NCBI RefSeq assembly: GCF_009866655.1
Contig: NZ_CP047420.1
Coordinates: forward strand, 1-64,000
Reading direction: 5' to 3'
Source: Rathayibacter sp. VKM Ac-2804
GTDB taxonomy: Bacteria > Actinomycetota > Actinomycetes > Actinomycetales > Microbacteriaceae
DNA length: 64,000 nt
In this document: in pieces, positions 22,975 through 31,875 of the stretch
Numbering within the stretch: the stretch's first letter is position 1
Layout of the letters: the number at the start of each line of letters is the position of its first letter
Made by a program: the position numbers and the translations under genes
The notes under the pieces: generated by a model
Database searches by the model: none
What the model was told of the DNA's origin: nothing
Seen by the model: only the letters and a program-made list of their open reading frames with translations

Positions 22975-25032
22975 ATGCGCACACTCCGCGCCGCAAGCCT
23001 CCTCGCCGTCGTCGCGCTCGGGGCGGCCACCGCCGCTCCCCTCGCGAGCGCGGCCCCCCTCGACGACGGCGTCGAGCTCACCCTGGTGTCGACGACCGAC
23101 ACGCACGGGCACGTCTACAACTGGGACTACTTCGCGAACGCGCCCTACGAGGGCGAGGACACGCTGGGCCTCACCCGCGTCGCGACCGAGGTCGACCGCC
23201 TCCGCGCCGAGAAGGGCGACGACTCCGTCCTCGTCTTCGACAATGGCGACGCGATCCAGGGCACGCCCCTCACCTACTACTACGGCCTCGGCGACGGCGC
23301 CGCGGGCGTCCTCTCGGGCGAGACGACGCACCCGATGGCCACCGCGTTCAACACCATCGGCTACGACGCGCAGGTCGTCGGCAACCACGAGTTCAACTAC
23401 GGCCTCGACATGCTGAGCGCCTACGAGGGCGATCTGAACGCCCCGCTGCTCGGCGCCAACGTCGTCGACGTCGCCACCGGCGAGCCGTATCAGAAGCCGT
23501 ACACCGTCATCGAGCGCGAGATCGACGGCCAGACCGTGCGGGTCGGCGTGCTCGGCCTGGTCACGCCCGGCGTCCGCGTCTGGGACAAGCAGTACGTCGA
23601 CGGCGTGCTCGAGTTCCGCGACATGGTCGAGACCGCGAAGGAGTGGGTCCCGAAGGTCCAGGCCGAGGCCGACGTGGTCGTCGTCCTCGCGCACACCGGC
23701 CAGGGCACCGTCCCGGACGCCGAGTACGACCCGGCCGACCTCAACGAGGACGTCGTCAACAACATCGCGACGCAGGTCCCCGGCATCGACGTGGTCGTCG
23801 CCGGCCACAGCCACCAGGACGTCCCCGAGACGCTCTACACGAACGTCGCCGGCGAGCAGGTCCTCGTCACCCAGCCGTACTTCTGGACGCAGGGGCTCAC
23901 CGAGGTGACCCTGAACCTGGTGAAGGACGCCGCGGGCGACCTGCAGGTCGACTGGACCGAGGGCAGCGCGCCCGTCGTGACGCCGGTCTACGCGCGCGAC
24001 ATCGCCGAGGAGTCGGCCGCCGTGGTCGACGCCCTCGCCGAGCCGCACGCGACCACGATCGAGTACGTGAACACCCCGGTGGCGGAGTCGCTCGAGGAGC
24101 TCTCGGCCGAGACCTCGCGCTACGAGGACACCCCGATCATCGACTTCATCAACAACGTCCAGGCCGAGACGGTCGATGCGGCCCTCGAGGGCACGGAGTG
24201 GGCCGACGTCCCGGTCATCTCGCAGGCGTCGCCGTTCTCGCGCACCGCGGTCTTCCCGAAGGGGCAGGTCACGATCCGCGACCTCGCCGGTCTGTACATC
24301 TACGAGAACACCCTCCGGGGCGTCGAGATGACGGGCGCGGAGGTGCGCGCGTACCTCGAGTACTCGGCCCGCTACTTCAACCAGGTCGCCCCGGGCGCTC
24401 CGTTCGACCCGGCCACGGGCACCAACGCGATCACCGCGGACCGCCCCACGGGCATCCCGGACTACAACTACGACGCGCTCTCGGGCCTCGACTACGTGAT
24501 CGACATCTCGCAGCCGGCCGGCTCACGGATCCGCGACCTGGCGCAGCTCGACGGCACCCCCGTCGCGGACGACGACCGCTTCGTGATGGCCGTCAACAAC
24601 TACCGGCAGAGCGGCGGCGGGGCCTACCCGGCCGTCGCCGCGGCGCCTCTCGTCTACGACGAGCGGCTCGAGATCCGGCAGCTGCTGATCGACTGGGCGA
24701 GCGCGCGCGGCGTGATCGACCAGGCGGACTTCTCCGACGAGAACTGGTCGCTGACGTCGGTCGCGGCCGAGGTCCCGGCCGAGCCCGGGACGCCCGGCCA
24801 GCCCGGCACGCCCGAGCCCGGCCAGCCGGAGCCGACCGAGCAGCCGACGGCCACCCCGGTGCCGCTGCCCTCCGCCACGCCCGTCCCCGTCGCCGGGGGC
24901 TCGCACTCCGGACCGCTCGCGGACACCGGCGTCGACGCGGCCTCCTACGCAGGAGGCGCCGCCCTGCTGCTGCTCGCCGGCATCGCGCTGACGGTGCTGC
25001 GCCGCCGCCGCTCCGCCTCGCACTCGGAGTAG
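22975..25032 (+). CDS. Secreted 5'-nucleotidase/metallophosphatase, sortase-anchored
   Basis: 685 residues. Signal peptide MRTLRAASLLAVVALGAATA, cleaved near ASA. The N-terminal metallophosphoesterase domain carries the metal motifs TTDTHGHV, VFDNGDAIQG, VGNHEFNYG and VVAGHSHQDV; the C-terminal 5'-nucleotidase domain has QASPFSRTAVFPKGQVTIRD and the substrate region NNYRQSGGGAYP. A Pro/Thr linker follows (PGTPGQPGTPEPGQPEP), then LADTG, a membrane helix and RRRR, which is a sortase signal of the LAXTG type used by class E sortases. The enzyme should be fixed to the wall and release phosphate and nucleosides from nucleotides outside the cell. RBS AGGAA is 6 nt upstream. Confidence 0.94.
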   Translation: MRTLRAASLLAVVALGAATAAPLASAAPLDDGVELTLVSTTDTHGHVYNWDYFANAPYEGEDTLGLTRVATEVDRLRAEKGDDSVLVFDNGDAIQGTPLTYYYGLGDGAAGVLSGETTHPMATAFNTIGYDAQVVGNHEFNYGLDMLSAYEGDLNAPLLGANVVDVATGEPYQKPYTVIEREIDGQTVRVGVLGLVTPGVRVWDKQYVDGVLEFRDMVETAKEWVPKVQAEADVVVVLAHTGQGTVPDAEYDPADLNEDVVNNIATQVPGIDVVVAGHSHQDVPETLYTNVAGEQVLVTQPYFWTQGLTEVTLNLVKDAAGDLQVDWTEGSAPVVTPVYARDIAEESAAVVDALAEPHATTIEYVNTPVAESLEELSAETSRYEDTPIIDFINNVQAETVDAALEGTEWADVPVISQASPFSRTAVFPKGQVTIRDLAGLYIYENTLRGVEMTGAEVRAYLEYSARYFNQVAPGAPFDPATGTNAITADRPTGIPDYNYDALSGLDYVIDISQPAGSRIRDLAQLDGTPVADDDRFVMAVNNYRQSGGGAYPAVAAAPLVYDERLEIRQLLIDWASARGVIDQADFSDENWSLTSVAAEVPAEPGTPGQPGTPEPGQPEPTEQPTATPVPLPSATPVPVAGGSHSGPLADTGVDAASYAGGAALLLLAGIALTVLRRRRSASHSE

Positions 25033-25048
25033 CCGCCAGCATCACCCG

Positions 25049-25084
25049 GACGGCGCCGCCCTCACTCCCGAGGGCGGCGCCGTC
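25049..25084. terminator. Bidirectional terminator
   Basis: Perfect 14-bp stem GACGGCGCCGCCCT (25049-25062) and its complement (25071-25084), loop of 8. It serves the nucleotidase gene and, on the other strand, overlaps the last codons and stop of the DoxX-like gene. Confidence 0.88.
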
Positions 25085-25478
25085 TCGCGTTCCAGGCCGC
25101 GAGCACGCCCGTGGACCACAGCGCCCAGAGCACGAGCAGCGGCTGGAAGACCAGCCGGATCGCGCGCGCCGCATCGGTCTCGAGGCCGAAGGCCGGGGTC
25201 CGGGTGACGAGCTGCGAGACGTTGCCCGGGAACACCGCCACGAAGAACGCGGCGACCACGATCCCCACCAGCACCCGCCGGCGCCGCACCAGCAGCAGCG
25301 CGAGCCCGAGCGCGATCTCGACGACACCGGACGCCAGGACGACGAAGTCCGCATCGAACGGCAGCCACGGCGGCACCTGCGCCTGGAAGGACTGCCGCGC
25401 GAAGGTCAGGTGCCCCGTCCCCGCGAGCACGAGCACGAGGCCCAGGAGGACGCGGGCGATCGTGCGCGGGAGGGTCAT
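25062..25478 (-). CDS. DoxX-like membrane protein
   Basis: 138 residues, four membrane helices: IARVLLGLVLVLAGTGHLTF, DFVVLASGVVEIALGLALLL, RVLVGIVVAAFFVAVFPGNV and IRLVFQPLLVLWALWSTGVL. The LTFARQSFQAQVPPWLP segment after helix 1 is typical of DoxX/DUF4267-like proteins. The family is loosely tied to quinone or redox-linked membrane processes; the exact role is unknown. The ATG at 25478 follows CAGACT by 6 nt, the weaker leaderless pattern also seen at the GNAT gene at 14163. The gene's last codons lie inside the terminator hairpin shared with the nucleotidase gene. Confidence 0.82.
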   Translation of the reverse strand: MTLPRTIARVLLGLVLVLAGTGHLTFARQSFQAQVPPWLPFDADFVVLASGVVEIALGLALLLVRRRRVLVGIVVAAFFVAVFPGNVSQLVTRTPAFGLETDAARAIRLVFQPLLVLWALWSTGVLAAWNARRRRPRE

Positions 25479-25596
25479 CGCCCCAGTCTGCGCCCGCGGT
25501 TCCCGCGCTCCGGCTGCACCGCCCCGTATCCTCGATACCGCGCGCGCCGCGCCACCCCTCCCTACCGCCCTGTCCGCAGACCGTGAAACGAGTTCC

Positions 25597-26349
25597 ATGA
25601 GCACCCTGCCCCGCCTGATGGCCTTCGACCTCGACGACACCCTCGCCGCCTCGAAGTCCCCCGTGGACCCGGTGATGGCCGACCTCTTCGTCAAGCTGCT
25701 GCAGGCGACCGAGGTGTGCATCATCTCCGGCGGCCAGATCGGCCAGTTCCGGATGCAGGTGCTCGACCGCCTCGAGGGCGCCGACCCCGCCGTGCTGGCG
25801 AAGCTGCACCTGATGCCCACCTGCGGCACGCAGTACTACCGCTACGAGAACGGCGACTGGGCGCAGATCTACGCCGAGAACCTCACCGACGACGAGAAGT
25901 CGCGCGCGCTCGCCGCCGTCGAGGAGAAGGCCAAGGAGCTCGGCTACTGGGAGTCCGAGACCTGGGGACCGATCCTCGAGGACCGCGACTCGCAGATCAC
26001 CTTCTCCGCCCTCGGCCAGGCCGCTCCCGTGCCGGTCAAGCAGGCCTGGGACCCCACCGGCGAGAAGAAGAACACCCTCCGCGAGGCCGTCCAGGCCGTG
26101 CTGCCCGACCTCGAGGTCCGCTCCGGCGGCTCCACCTCGGTCGACATCACCCGCAAGGGCATCGACAAGGCCTACGGGATGAACAAGCTCACCGAGCTCA
26201 CCGGCATCCCCCTCGACGAGATGATCTTCGTCGGCGACCGCCTCGACCCCGACGGCAACGACTACCCCGTCAAGGCGATGGGCGTCGAGACCTTCGCCGT
26301 CGAGGGCTGGCACGACACCGCCGCGTACCTCCGCTCCTACGGCCTGTAG
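25597..26349 (+). CDS. HAD-IIB hydrolase, phosphomannomutase-like
   Basis: 250 residues. HAD motif I is AFDLDDTLAAS (nucleophile Asp near residue 11), motif II IISGG, motif III Lys in GIDKAYGMNKL, motif IV FVGDRLDPDGNDYPV. The size, the CGTQYYRYENGDW cap segment and GGSTSVDITRKGIDK match the eukaryotic-type phosphomannomutase branch of HAD-IIB, which converts mannose-6-P and mannose-1-P; many bacterial members are only phosphatases. The start ATG follows a weak AAACGAG. It is monocistronic and ends at a family A palindrome. Confidence 0.88.
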   Translation: MSTLPRLMAFDLDDTLAASKSPVDPVMADLFVKLLQATEVCIISGGQIGQFRMQVLDRLEGADPAVLAKLHLMPTCGTQYYRYENGDWAQIYAENLTDDEKSRALAAVEEKAKELGYWESETWGPILEDRDSQITFSALGQAAPVPVKQAWDPTGEKKNTLREAVQAVLPDLEVRSGGSTSVDITRKGIDKAYGMNKLTELTGIPLDEMIFVGDRLDPDGNDYPVKAMGVETFAVEGWHDTAAYLRSYGL

Positions 26350-26367
26350 GTCGCGCGCGGCGTCGCG

Positions 26368-26434
26368 CTCCGCGAGATGCCACTTGTGAGCGCGACACGC
26401 CGCAGAAGTCCGTCACAAGTGGCATCTCGCGGAG
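26368..26434. repeat. Family A palindrome, copy 4
   Basis: Perfect 22-bp arms (26368-26389, 26413-26434); minus orientation (GCGACACGCCG on the left of the loop), loop partly changed to GCAGAAGTC. It lies between convergent gene ends. Confidence 0.9.
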
Positions 26435-26454
26435 GGCGCCGGGCGTGAGGCGGG

Positions 26455-26838
26455 TCAGGCGTCCTCGGTGAGGGAGCCGGTGGCGGTGCCGTCGAGGGCG
26501 AGGCGGAGGCGGCGGGGCAGCTTGGCGACGATGATCGCGTGCGACTCCGCGAGCAGCTCCTGCACGAGGCCCTCCTCGACCCGGCCGCCGGCGTCGACGG
26601 TCACCCAGTGCTTCTTGTTGAGGTGGTAGCCGGGCTCGATGCCGTCGACGCCCGCGACGAGGTGCACGACGTTCTCGGGCAGCGCCTTGACGCTGACGAC
26701 AGGCCGGCCGAACCGCTCCATCTCGAGCGCGAAGACCTTGCCCTCGACCTTCCACACCCGGGTCTCCGGGCCGAAGGGGAAGCTCGCGCCCGCTCCCGGC
26801 AGGTCGGCGAGGAAGGACTCGAGCGCGGCGGTGTCCAC
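26455..26838 (-). CDS. MmcQ/YjbR family protein
   Basis: 127 residues. Typical MmcQ/YjbR (CyaY-like fold) markers: FPFGPETRVWKVEGKVFALE, VSVKALPENVVHLV, YHLNKKHWVTVDAGGRVEEG and LLAESHAIIVAKLPRR. Members bind DNA weakly in vitro or act as small adaptor proteins; the real role is open. The GTG at 26838 is used because the frame before it is unlike the family; CATGAT sits 6 nt upstream. Convergent with the HAD gene, with a family A palindrome between. Confidence 0.85.
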   Translation of the reverse strand: MDTAALESFLADLPGAGASFPFGPETRVWKVEGKVFALEMERFGRPVVSVKALPENVVHLVAGVDGIEPGYHLNKKHWVTVDAGGRVEEGLVQELLAESHAIIVAKLPRRLRLALDGTATGSLTEDA

Positions 26839-26944
26839 GCCCCCATCATGCCCGCAGAGGGACCGCACGCGTAGGCTCGTCCTGTCGTCCGTCCAGCCAG
26901 TGGAGCAGCCTCCGCCGTCGGAACGACCGGAATCGGATCCGACC

Positions 26945-28174
26945 ATGCCAGACCCCACGACCACCTCGACCTCCGCTCTGAGCCGTGCGACCGGGAGGTA
27001 CGCGCGGGCGTTCGCCCTCCCGGGGTCGCTCGCCTTCTCCTCGGCCGGCTGGCTCGGCCGCTTCCCCAAGGGCAGCCTCGCGATCGGGGTCCTCGTCCTC
27101 GTGTCCGCGCAGTCGGGCAGCTACGCGCTCGGCGGCGCGGTGTCGGGTGCGCTGACCCTCGCTCTCGCCGTGACCGGGCCGCTCTGGTCGCGGGTGATGG
27201 ACAGGTGGGGGCAGCGCCGCGCGCTCGCGCTGTCGCTCCCCGTGCTCGTCGCCGCCTCGCTCGGGCTCGTCGCCGCCGTGCTGCTGGGCGCCCCCGTCTG
27301 GACCTGGTTCGCGCTCGGGATCCTCGCCGGTGCGGCCGTCCTCGACGTCGGCTCGGCGGTCCGCTCGCGCTGGAGCGCCGCGACGACGGACCCGGCTCTC
27401 CGCCACACTGCCTACTCGGTCGAGTCCGTGGCGGACGAGGCGGCCTTCGTCGTCGCACCCCCGATCGTCACGCTGCTCGCCTCGCTCGTGCACCCGGCGG
27501 CCGGCGTCCTTGTCGGGCTCGGGATCGGCGTGGCCGGCGGCGTCGCGCTGCTCGTGCAGACGGGGACGCAGCCGGCGCTCGCTCCGGTGCGCTCGGCCGC
27601 GTCGCCCACGCGGGAGCGGCTGCCGCTCGGGCTGGTCGGCATCGTCGCGGTGTTCGCGACCATCGGCGGGGTCTTCGGATCGTTCAACGTCGCCGCGATC
27701 GCGACGGCGGAAGCGTCCGGTGCGGGTGCCGCGTCGGGACTGCTGCTCTCCGCTTACAGCATCGGCAGCGTGCTGACCGGGGTGGTCGTGGGCGCGGCGC
27801 GCCTGCCCGGCGGTCCGCGCTCGAGGTTCCTAGTGGCGGGCGCCGTCTTCGGAGCGGTCGTGCCGGTGCTCGTGCTCGCCGGCTCGCTGCCCGCGCTGAT
27901 CGCGCTGGCCTTCGTCTCCGGACTCGCGACGTCGCCGCTGCTGATCACCGGCTCCAGCCTCGTCGAGTCGATCGCCCCGCGCAGCCGCCTCACGGAGGCG
28001 CTCGCCTGGCCGCCGACGGGCATCGCCCTCGGCGCCACCGGCGGCTCCACCCTGAGCGGCCTCGCCGTCGAGGCCCTCGGCCCGCAGTCCGGCTTCCTGG
28101 TCACCGCCGGCTCGGCCGCCCTCGGCGCGCTGCTGACCCTCGTGACGGTCCTGCTCCTGCGCCGCCGCGCCTGA
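26945..28174 (+). CDS. MFS transporter
   Basis: 409 residues, about 12 membrane helices in two halves joined by the loop TGTQPALAPVRSAASPTRER near residue 215. The MFS loop 2-3 motif appears as SRVMDRWGQRRAL (D-R-x-G-R-R-type). The pattern resembles actinobacterial drug or sugar efflux MFS proteins. The start ATG at 26945 is taken as the first Met giving a short Thr/Ser-rich N-terminus before helix 1; no strong ribosome site is visible. It is divergent from the MmcQ gene and followed by two REP-like elements. Substrate unknown. Confidence 0.87.
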   Translation: MPDPTTTSTSALSRATGRYARAFALPGSLAFSSAGWLGRFPKGSLAIGVLVLVSAQSGSYALGGAVSGALTLALAVTGPLWSRVMDRWGQRRALALSLPVLVAASLGLVAAVLLGAPVWTWFALGILAGAAVLDVGSAVRSRWSAATTDPALRHTAYSVESVADEAAFVVAPPIVTLLASLVHPAAGVLVGLGIGVAGGVALLVQTGTQPALAPVRSAASPTRERLPLGLVGIVAVFATIGGVFGSFNVAAIATAEASGAGAASGLLLSAYSIGSVLTGVVVGAARLPGGPRSRFLVAGAVFGAVVPVLVLAGSLPALIALAFVSGLATSPLLITGSSLVESIAPRSRLTEALAWPPTGIALGATGGSTLSGLAVEALGPQSGFLVTAGSAALGALLTLVTVLLLRRRA

Positions 28175-28175
28175 C

Positions 28176-28205
28176 CATGCTGATCGAGTAGCCCGCGAAG
28201 CGGAT
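28176..28205 (+). repeat. Family B truncated arm
   Basis: CATGCTGATCGAGTAGCCCG, then GAAGCGGATCC: the conserved lead and GTAG are kept but the stem and TATCGAG end are lost. It starts 2 bp after the MFS stop codon. Confidence 0.7.
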
Positions 28206-28211
28206 CCCTTT

Positions 28212-28310
28212 CATGCTGATCGAGTAGCCCGCGCAACGGGCGTATCGAGATCCACCGTCCTCAGAAGGGTGGGTCTCGATACGCCCCTCCGGGGCTACTC
28301 GACCAGCATG
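28212..28310. repeat. Family B REPIN-like element, two arms
   Basis: Left stem GCCCG/CGGGC with GATC/GATC; right stem GCCCC/GGGGC (loop GGA) with GGTC/GACC. It sits between the ends of two convergent genes. Confidence 0.9.
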
Positions 28311-28444
28311 CGGCGGGGGTGGCAACCCTGCACCGCCTCAGCCTGATCGTCGTCCGGTCGCGGTGATCGCAAGGCGGAGGAGGGAGGCGTAGCGGAGCTA
28401 CGGCGACCGACGACAACGCCGCGAGCGCCGCGACCGGGCGGCGA

Positions 28445-28924
28445 TCAGTCCGCGCCCAAGATGACGATGGCGGCCGTCGGAGGCAGCGCGTCCTCGTGAT
28501 AGCGCTCGATCTCCGGGATGGCGGCCGGGTCGGCCTGCTCGAGGAAGCCGGTGAGGCGCGCGACCTCGTCGGTCTCGCCGATGGACTCGGCGGCACGGCG
28601 GAGGGCGTAAAGGGCGAGCAGGAAGCCGCGGTTGGGTCCGTGGCGCCACGGGATCGGGCCCTGTCCGCGCCAGCCGGCCGTGCGCAGGAGGTCGAGGCCG
28701 CGGTGGTAGCCGACGCGCGCGTAGGCGTAGGACGGCAGCGCGGCGTCGATCCCCCAGACGCTGTCGGCGAGGAGCGCCCACGCGAGCGGGGAGCGCGGGT
28801 ACGCGGCGGCGAGCGCGGCGAACTCGACGGCTCCCGGGTTCGCGTGCTTGGCGAGGGCCGCGGTGACCGCGGGCTCGTCCGGGAGGAGGGTCGGTTCGGG
28901 GCCCAGCAGGTTCTCGCCATTCAT
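28445..28924 (-). CDS. DUF3151 family protein
   Basis: 159 residues. MNGENLLGPEPTLLPDEPAV, GAVEFAALAAAYPRSPLAWA and ADSVWGIDAALPSYAYARVG, then GYHRGLDLLRTAGWRGQGPI match the actinobacterial DUF3151 family: a soluble helical protein with TPR-like regularity. Function unknown. The ATG at 28924 lies 6 nt after TACCCT, so leaderless. It is divergent from the HAD-IIA gene, whose own leaderless -10 box lies within the same 100-bp gap. Confidence 0.83.
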   Translation of the reverse strand: MNGENLLGPEPTLLPDEPAVTAALAKHANPGAVEFAALAAAYPRSPLAWALLADSVWGIDAALPSYAYARVGYHRGLDLLRTAGWRGQGPIPWRHGPNRGFLLALYALRRAAESIGETDEVARLTGFLEQADPAAIPEIERYHEDALPPTAAIVILGAD

Positions 28925-28930
28925 GTCCTC

Positions 28931-28936
28931 AGGGTA
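28931..28936 (-). promoter_or_regulatory. -10 box TACCCT, leaderless start
   Basis: TACCCT on the minus strand, 6 nt before the ATG of the DUF3151 gene. Confidence 0.6.
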
Positions 28937-29011
28937 ACCCGCTCGCGCTGTGCCGCCCCGGGGAGCCTCTGCGCTCCCCCCGTCCGGGCTCCGCCACCGG
29001 GCCGCCGCCGA

Positions 29012-29017
29012 TAGCAT
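29012..29017 (+). promoter_or_regulatory. -10 box TAGCAT, leaderless start
   Basis: TAGCAT, 7 nt before the ATG at 29025. Confidence 0.62.
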
Positions 29018-29024
29018 CGACCCC

Positions 29025-29846
29025 ATGGCGACGAAGCGCAGCGAGGTCGAGGCCTGGCTCACGGACATGGACGGCGTGCTGGTGCACGAGAACCAGGCGC
29101 TCCCCGGCGCGCCCGAGCTGATCCAGGAGTGGACCGATGCCGGGACGCCGTTCCTGGTGCTCACGAACAACTCGATCTTCACGCCGCGCGATCTCGCGGC
29201 GCGGCTGCGGGCGTCGGGGCTGCACGTGCCCGAGGAGCGGATCTGGACGAGCGCCCTCGCGACCGCCGACTTCTGCGCGTCGCAGATGCCGGGCGGCAGC
29301 GCCTTCGTGATCGGCGAGGCCGGCATCACCACGGCCCTGCACGAGGCCGGCTTCATCATGACCGAGACGGCGCCGGACTACGTCGTCGTCGGCGAGACCC
29401 GCAACTACAGCTTCGAGGCGATCACGAAGGCGATCCGCCTCATCGTCGGCGGCGCCCGCTTCATCGTGACGAACCCCGACGCGACCGGCCCGAGCGCCGA
29501 GGGCGTCATGCCCGCGACGGGCGCGATCGCCGCGCTGATCACGAAGGCCACCGGCAAGGACCCGTACGTGGTCGGCAAGCCGAACCCGATGATGTTCCGC
29601 TCGGCGATGAACAAGATCGGCGCGCACAGCGAGAACACCGGCATGATCGGCGACCGGATGGACACCGACATCGTCGCCGGCATCGAGGCGGGACTGCACA
29701 CCGTCCTCGTCCTCACCGGCATCAGCGACCGGGCCGAGATGGACCGCTACCCGTTCCGCCCCGACGAGGTCCTGACCGGCGTGCACGAGCTGCTCTCGAC
29801 CGACCCGTACGAGTCGGAGTTCCCGCCGGACGACCAGATCCTCTGA
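29025..29846 (+). CDS. HAD-IIA family phosphatase
   Basis: 273 residues. Motif I WLTDMDGVLVHEN (D-M-D-G, nucleophile near residue 14), motif II VLTNNS, motif III Lys in VVGKPNPMMF, motif IV MIGDRMDTDIVAG. The cap between motifs II and III is the NagD/4-nitrophenylphosphatase type. Members remove phosphate from sugar phosphates, nucleotides or pyridoxal phosphate; specificity cannot be read. A TAGCAT box 7 nt upstream sets the ATG at 29025. Monocistronic. Confidence 0.93.
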   Translation: MATKRSEVEAWLTDMDGVLVHENQALPGAPELIQEWTDAGTPFLVLTNNSIFTPRDLAARLRASGLHVPEERIWTSALATADFCASQMPGGSAFVIGEAGITTALHEAGFIMTETAPDYVVVGETRNYSFEAITKAIRLIVGGARFIVTNPDATGPSAEGVMPATGAIAALITKATGKDPYVVGKPNPMMFRSAMNKIGAHSENTGMIGDRMDTDIVAGIEAGLHTVLVLTGISDRAEMDRYPFRPDEVLTGVHELLSTDPYESEFPPDDQIL

Positions 29847-29897
29847 CCGGCGCCCCGCACCGTCGCTCCTCAGGCCCGGCCTCGGGCCCTGGCCCAG

Positions 29898-30029
29898 CCA
29901 CTCCTCAGGAGCTGCGGTAGTCGCACGCGAGTACCGCAACTTCTGCGTACTCGCGGCGGGTCGGCCGGACGACGGCGATCCCACTCCTCGGAAGGTGCGA
30001 GAGTCGAGCGCGAGTACCGCGACTTCTGG
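29898..30029. repeat. Two direct ~50-bp repeats
   Basis: Copies at 29898-29945 and 29980-30029 share CCACTCCTC, AGTCG and GCGAGTACCGC(A/G)ACTTCTG in the same order, with about 75% identity by eye. They lie between a plus-strand gene end and the 3' end of the methyltransferase gene. Unrelated to families A and B. Confidence 0.65.
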
Positions 30030-30048
30030 AGAGTGGGGGTCGCCCGGT

Positions 30049-30684
30049 TCAGAAGCGCACGTGCTGGAGGATCCAGGCGTGCATCGCGACGGCCGCCGCG
30101 GCGGAGGCGTTGATCGAGCGGGTCGAGCCGAACTGCGAGATCTCGAGCACGGCGACGGAGGCGGCGATCGCCTCCTCCGAGAGGCCCGGCCCCTCCTGCC
30201 CGAAGAGCAGCACGCAGCGCTCCGGCAGCGCGAACGTCTCGATCGGCACGCAGCCGGGCACGTTGTCGATCGCGAGCAGCGGCACGTCCTCGGCGGCGGC
30301 CCAGCGGGCGAGGTCCGCGACCGTCTCGTGGTGCTGCACGTGCTGGTAGCGGTCGGTGACCATCGCGCCGCGCTTGTTCCAGCGGCGGCGCCCGACGATG
30401 TGCACGCTCTCGGCGCCGAAGGCGTTGGCGCTGCGCACGATCGAGCCGATGTTCATGTCGTGCTGCCAGTTCTCGATGGCGACGTGGAAGGGGTGCCGCG
30501 TCGCGTCGAGCTCGGCGACGATCGCCTCCATCCGCCAGTAGCGGAAGCGGTCGACCACGTTGCGCGAGTCGCCGTGCTCGAGCAGCTCGGGGTCGAGCCG
30601 GTCGTCGTCGGGGTGCGGGCCGACCCACGGCCCGACGCCGTTCGTCGTCGCCTCGAGGGAGGCGGAGGGTCCGGCCTCGTCCAC
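30049..30684 (-). CDS. SpoU/TrmH family RNA methyltransferase
   Basis: 211 residues. SPOUT trefoil-knot motifs: ENWQHDMNIGSIVRSANAFG (motif 1), CVLLFGQEGPGLSEEAI (motif 2) and SQFGSTRSINASAAAAVAMH (motif 3, SAM site). It should 2'-O-methylate a ribose in tRNA or rRNA; the target is not clear. The N-terminus lacks an L30-like substrate domain, so it is TrmH- or TrmL-like. The GTG at 30684 has GGAGGA 8 nt upstream and follows the septum-domain gene by 17 nt: third gene of a pyrE operon. The frame stays open far upstream by chance. Confidence 0.88.
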   Translation of the reverse strand: MDEAGPSASLEATTNGVGPWVGPHPDDDRLDPELLEHGDSRNVVDRFRYWRMEAIVAELDATRHPFHVAIENWQHDMNIGSIVRSANAFGAESVHIVGRRRWNKRGAMVTDRYQHVQHHETVADLARWAAAEDVPLLAIDNVPGCVPIETFALPERCVLLFGQEGPGLSEEAIAASVAVLEISQFGSTRSINASAAAAVAMHAWILQHVRF

Positions 30685-31875
30685 GGGTCGCGTCCTCCGG
30701 CTCAGGCCGACGGGGTGCCGTCGACCGAGCCGAGCATGTCGCCGCCGCCGGCGCGGTCGACGAAGCAGTAGTAGCTGCGCTCGCCGGCGTCCCACTGCTC
30801 CTGCGTCACCGGGAAGGAGGCGGACACCTGCACGTCGCCGTACGCCTCCGCGCCCGTGACGTCGACGACGCCCTGCGCCTGGCAGAGCGAGGAGACCGAG
30901 ACGGCCAGGGCGTCCTGTCCGGGGAACGTCGCGTCGGTCAGCTCGCCCGTGGCGACCATCTCGCCGGTGTGGGCGCTGGCGCAGTCGACGACCGTGAAGG
31001 TCTCGGCCCAGACCGTGTCGAACGGCTGCAGGCACTCGCCGCCGAGCAGCGCCGTCCAGGCGTAGCTGCCGGCGGGCAGCGGGCCGACGGTGGGCGGAGC
31101 GGCGGTGGGAGCGGTGGTGGGCGCCGCGCTGGCTGTCGCGCTGGGCTGGGCCGGCGCGGCGGTCGTCGCGGCCGGCGCGGGCGCGGCGGCCTGGTCGTCG
31201 CGGTCGCCGTTCGCGCCCACGGCGATCCCGATGGCGAGGATCGCGCCGAGCAGGAGCACGACGCCGACGGCGATCAGGCCGATCAGCAGGCGGCGACGGC
31301 TCCGGAGGCGAGCCGGCGTCGGGGCACCGACGCTCGTGAGAGACGGGACCGGCTCGGCCGGAGGGGTCTTCGCGGGCTTCTCCGCCCGCGGCTTCTCCGC
31401 GCGGGGCTTCTCGGCGCGGGGCTTCCGGGACGCGCGCGGCGCACGCTTGGCGGCGTTCACGTGCGCGCGGGCGGGGGTGCTGGACGGCGCGACGGGCGGC
31501 GCGGCGGCAGCGTCGGGCGCGTCCCCGCGGGACGAGTCGTCCACTCCGGTCGCCGCGTCGGCCGTCGACCCGTCGGCTCCGGCGGCGTCGTCCTCGGGCT
31601 CGAGGTTCCAGGCGTACGCGCCGGCGGTCTCGCGCCAGAGCTCCTCGTCGCCGCCGTCGTCGTCGGCGGACTCGTCGCGCGGGGCGACGACGTCCTCCCA
31701 GACCGGCGGCGCGTCCCAGCCGCCGCGGGGATCCGGCCACTGGTAGACGCTCGGTTCCGCGGGCTCGCGGGGCTCGGGGGCGGTCGCGCCCTCGGGGCGG
31801 TCGCCGCGGGGCTCCGGGCGCTGCTCGTGGCGGGGCTCGCGGAGGGCGGACGGCGCGGTGGGCAGGTCGGCGGTC

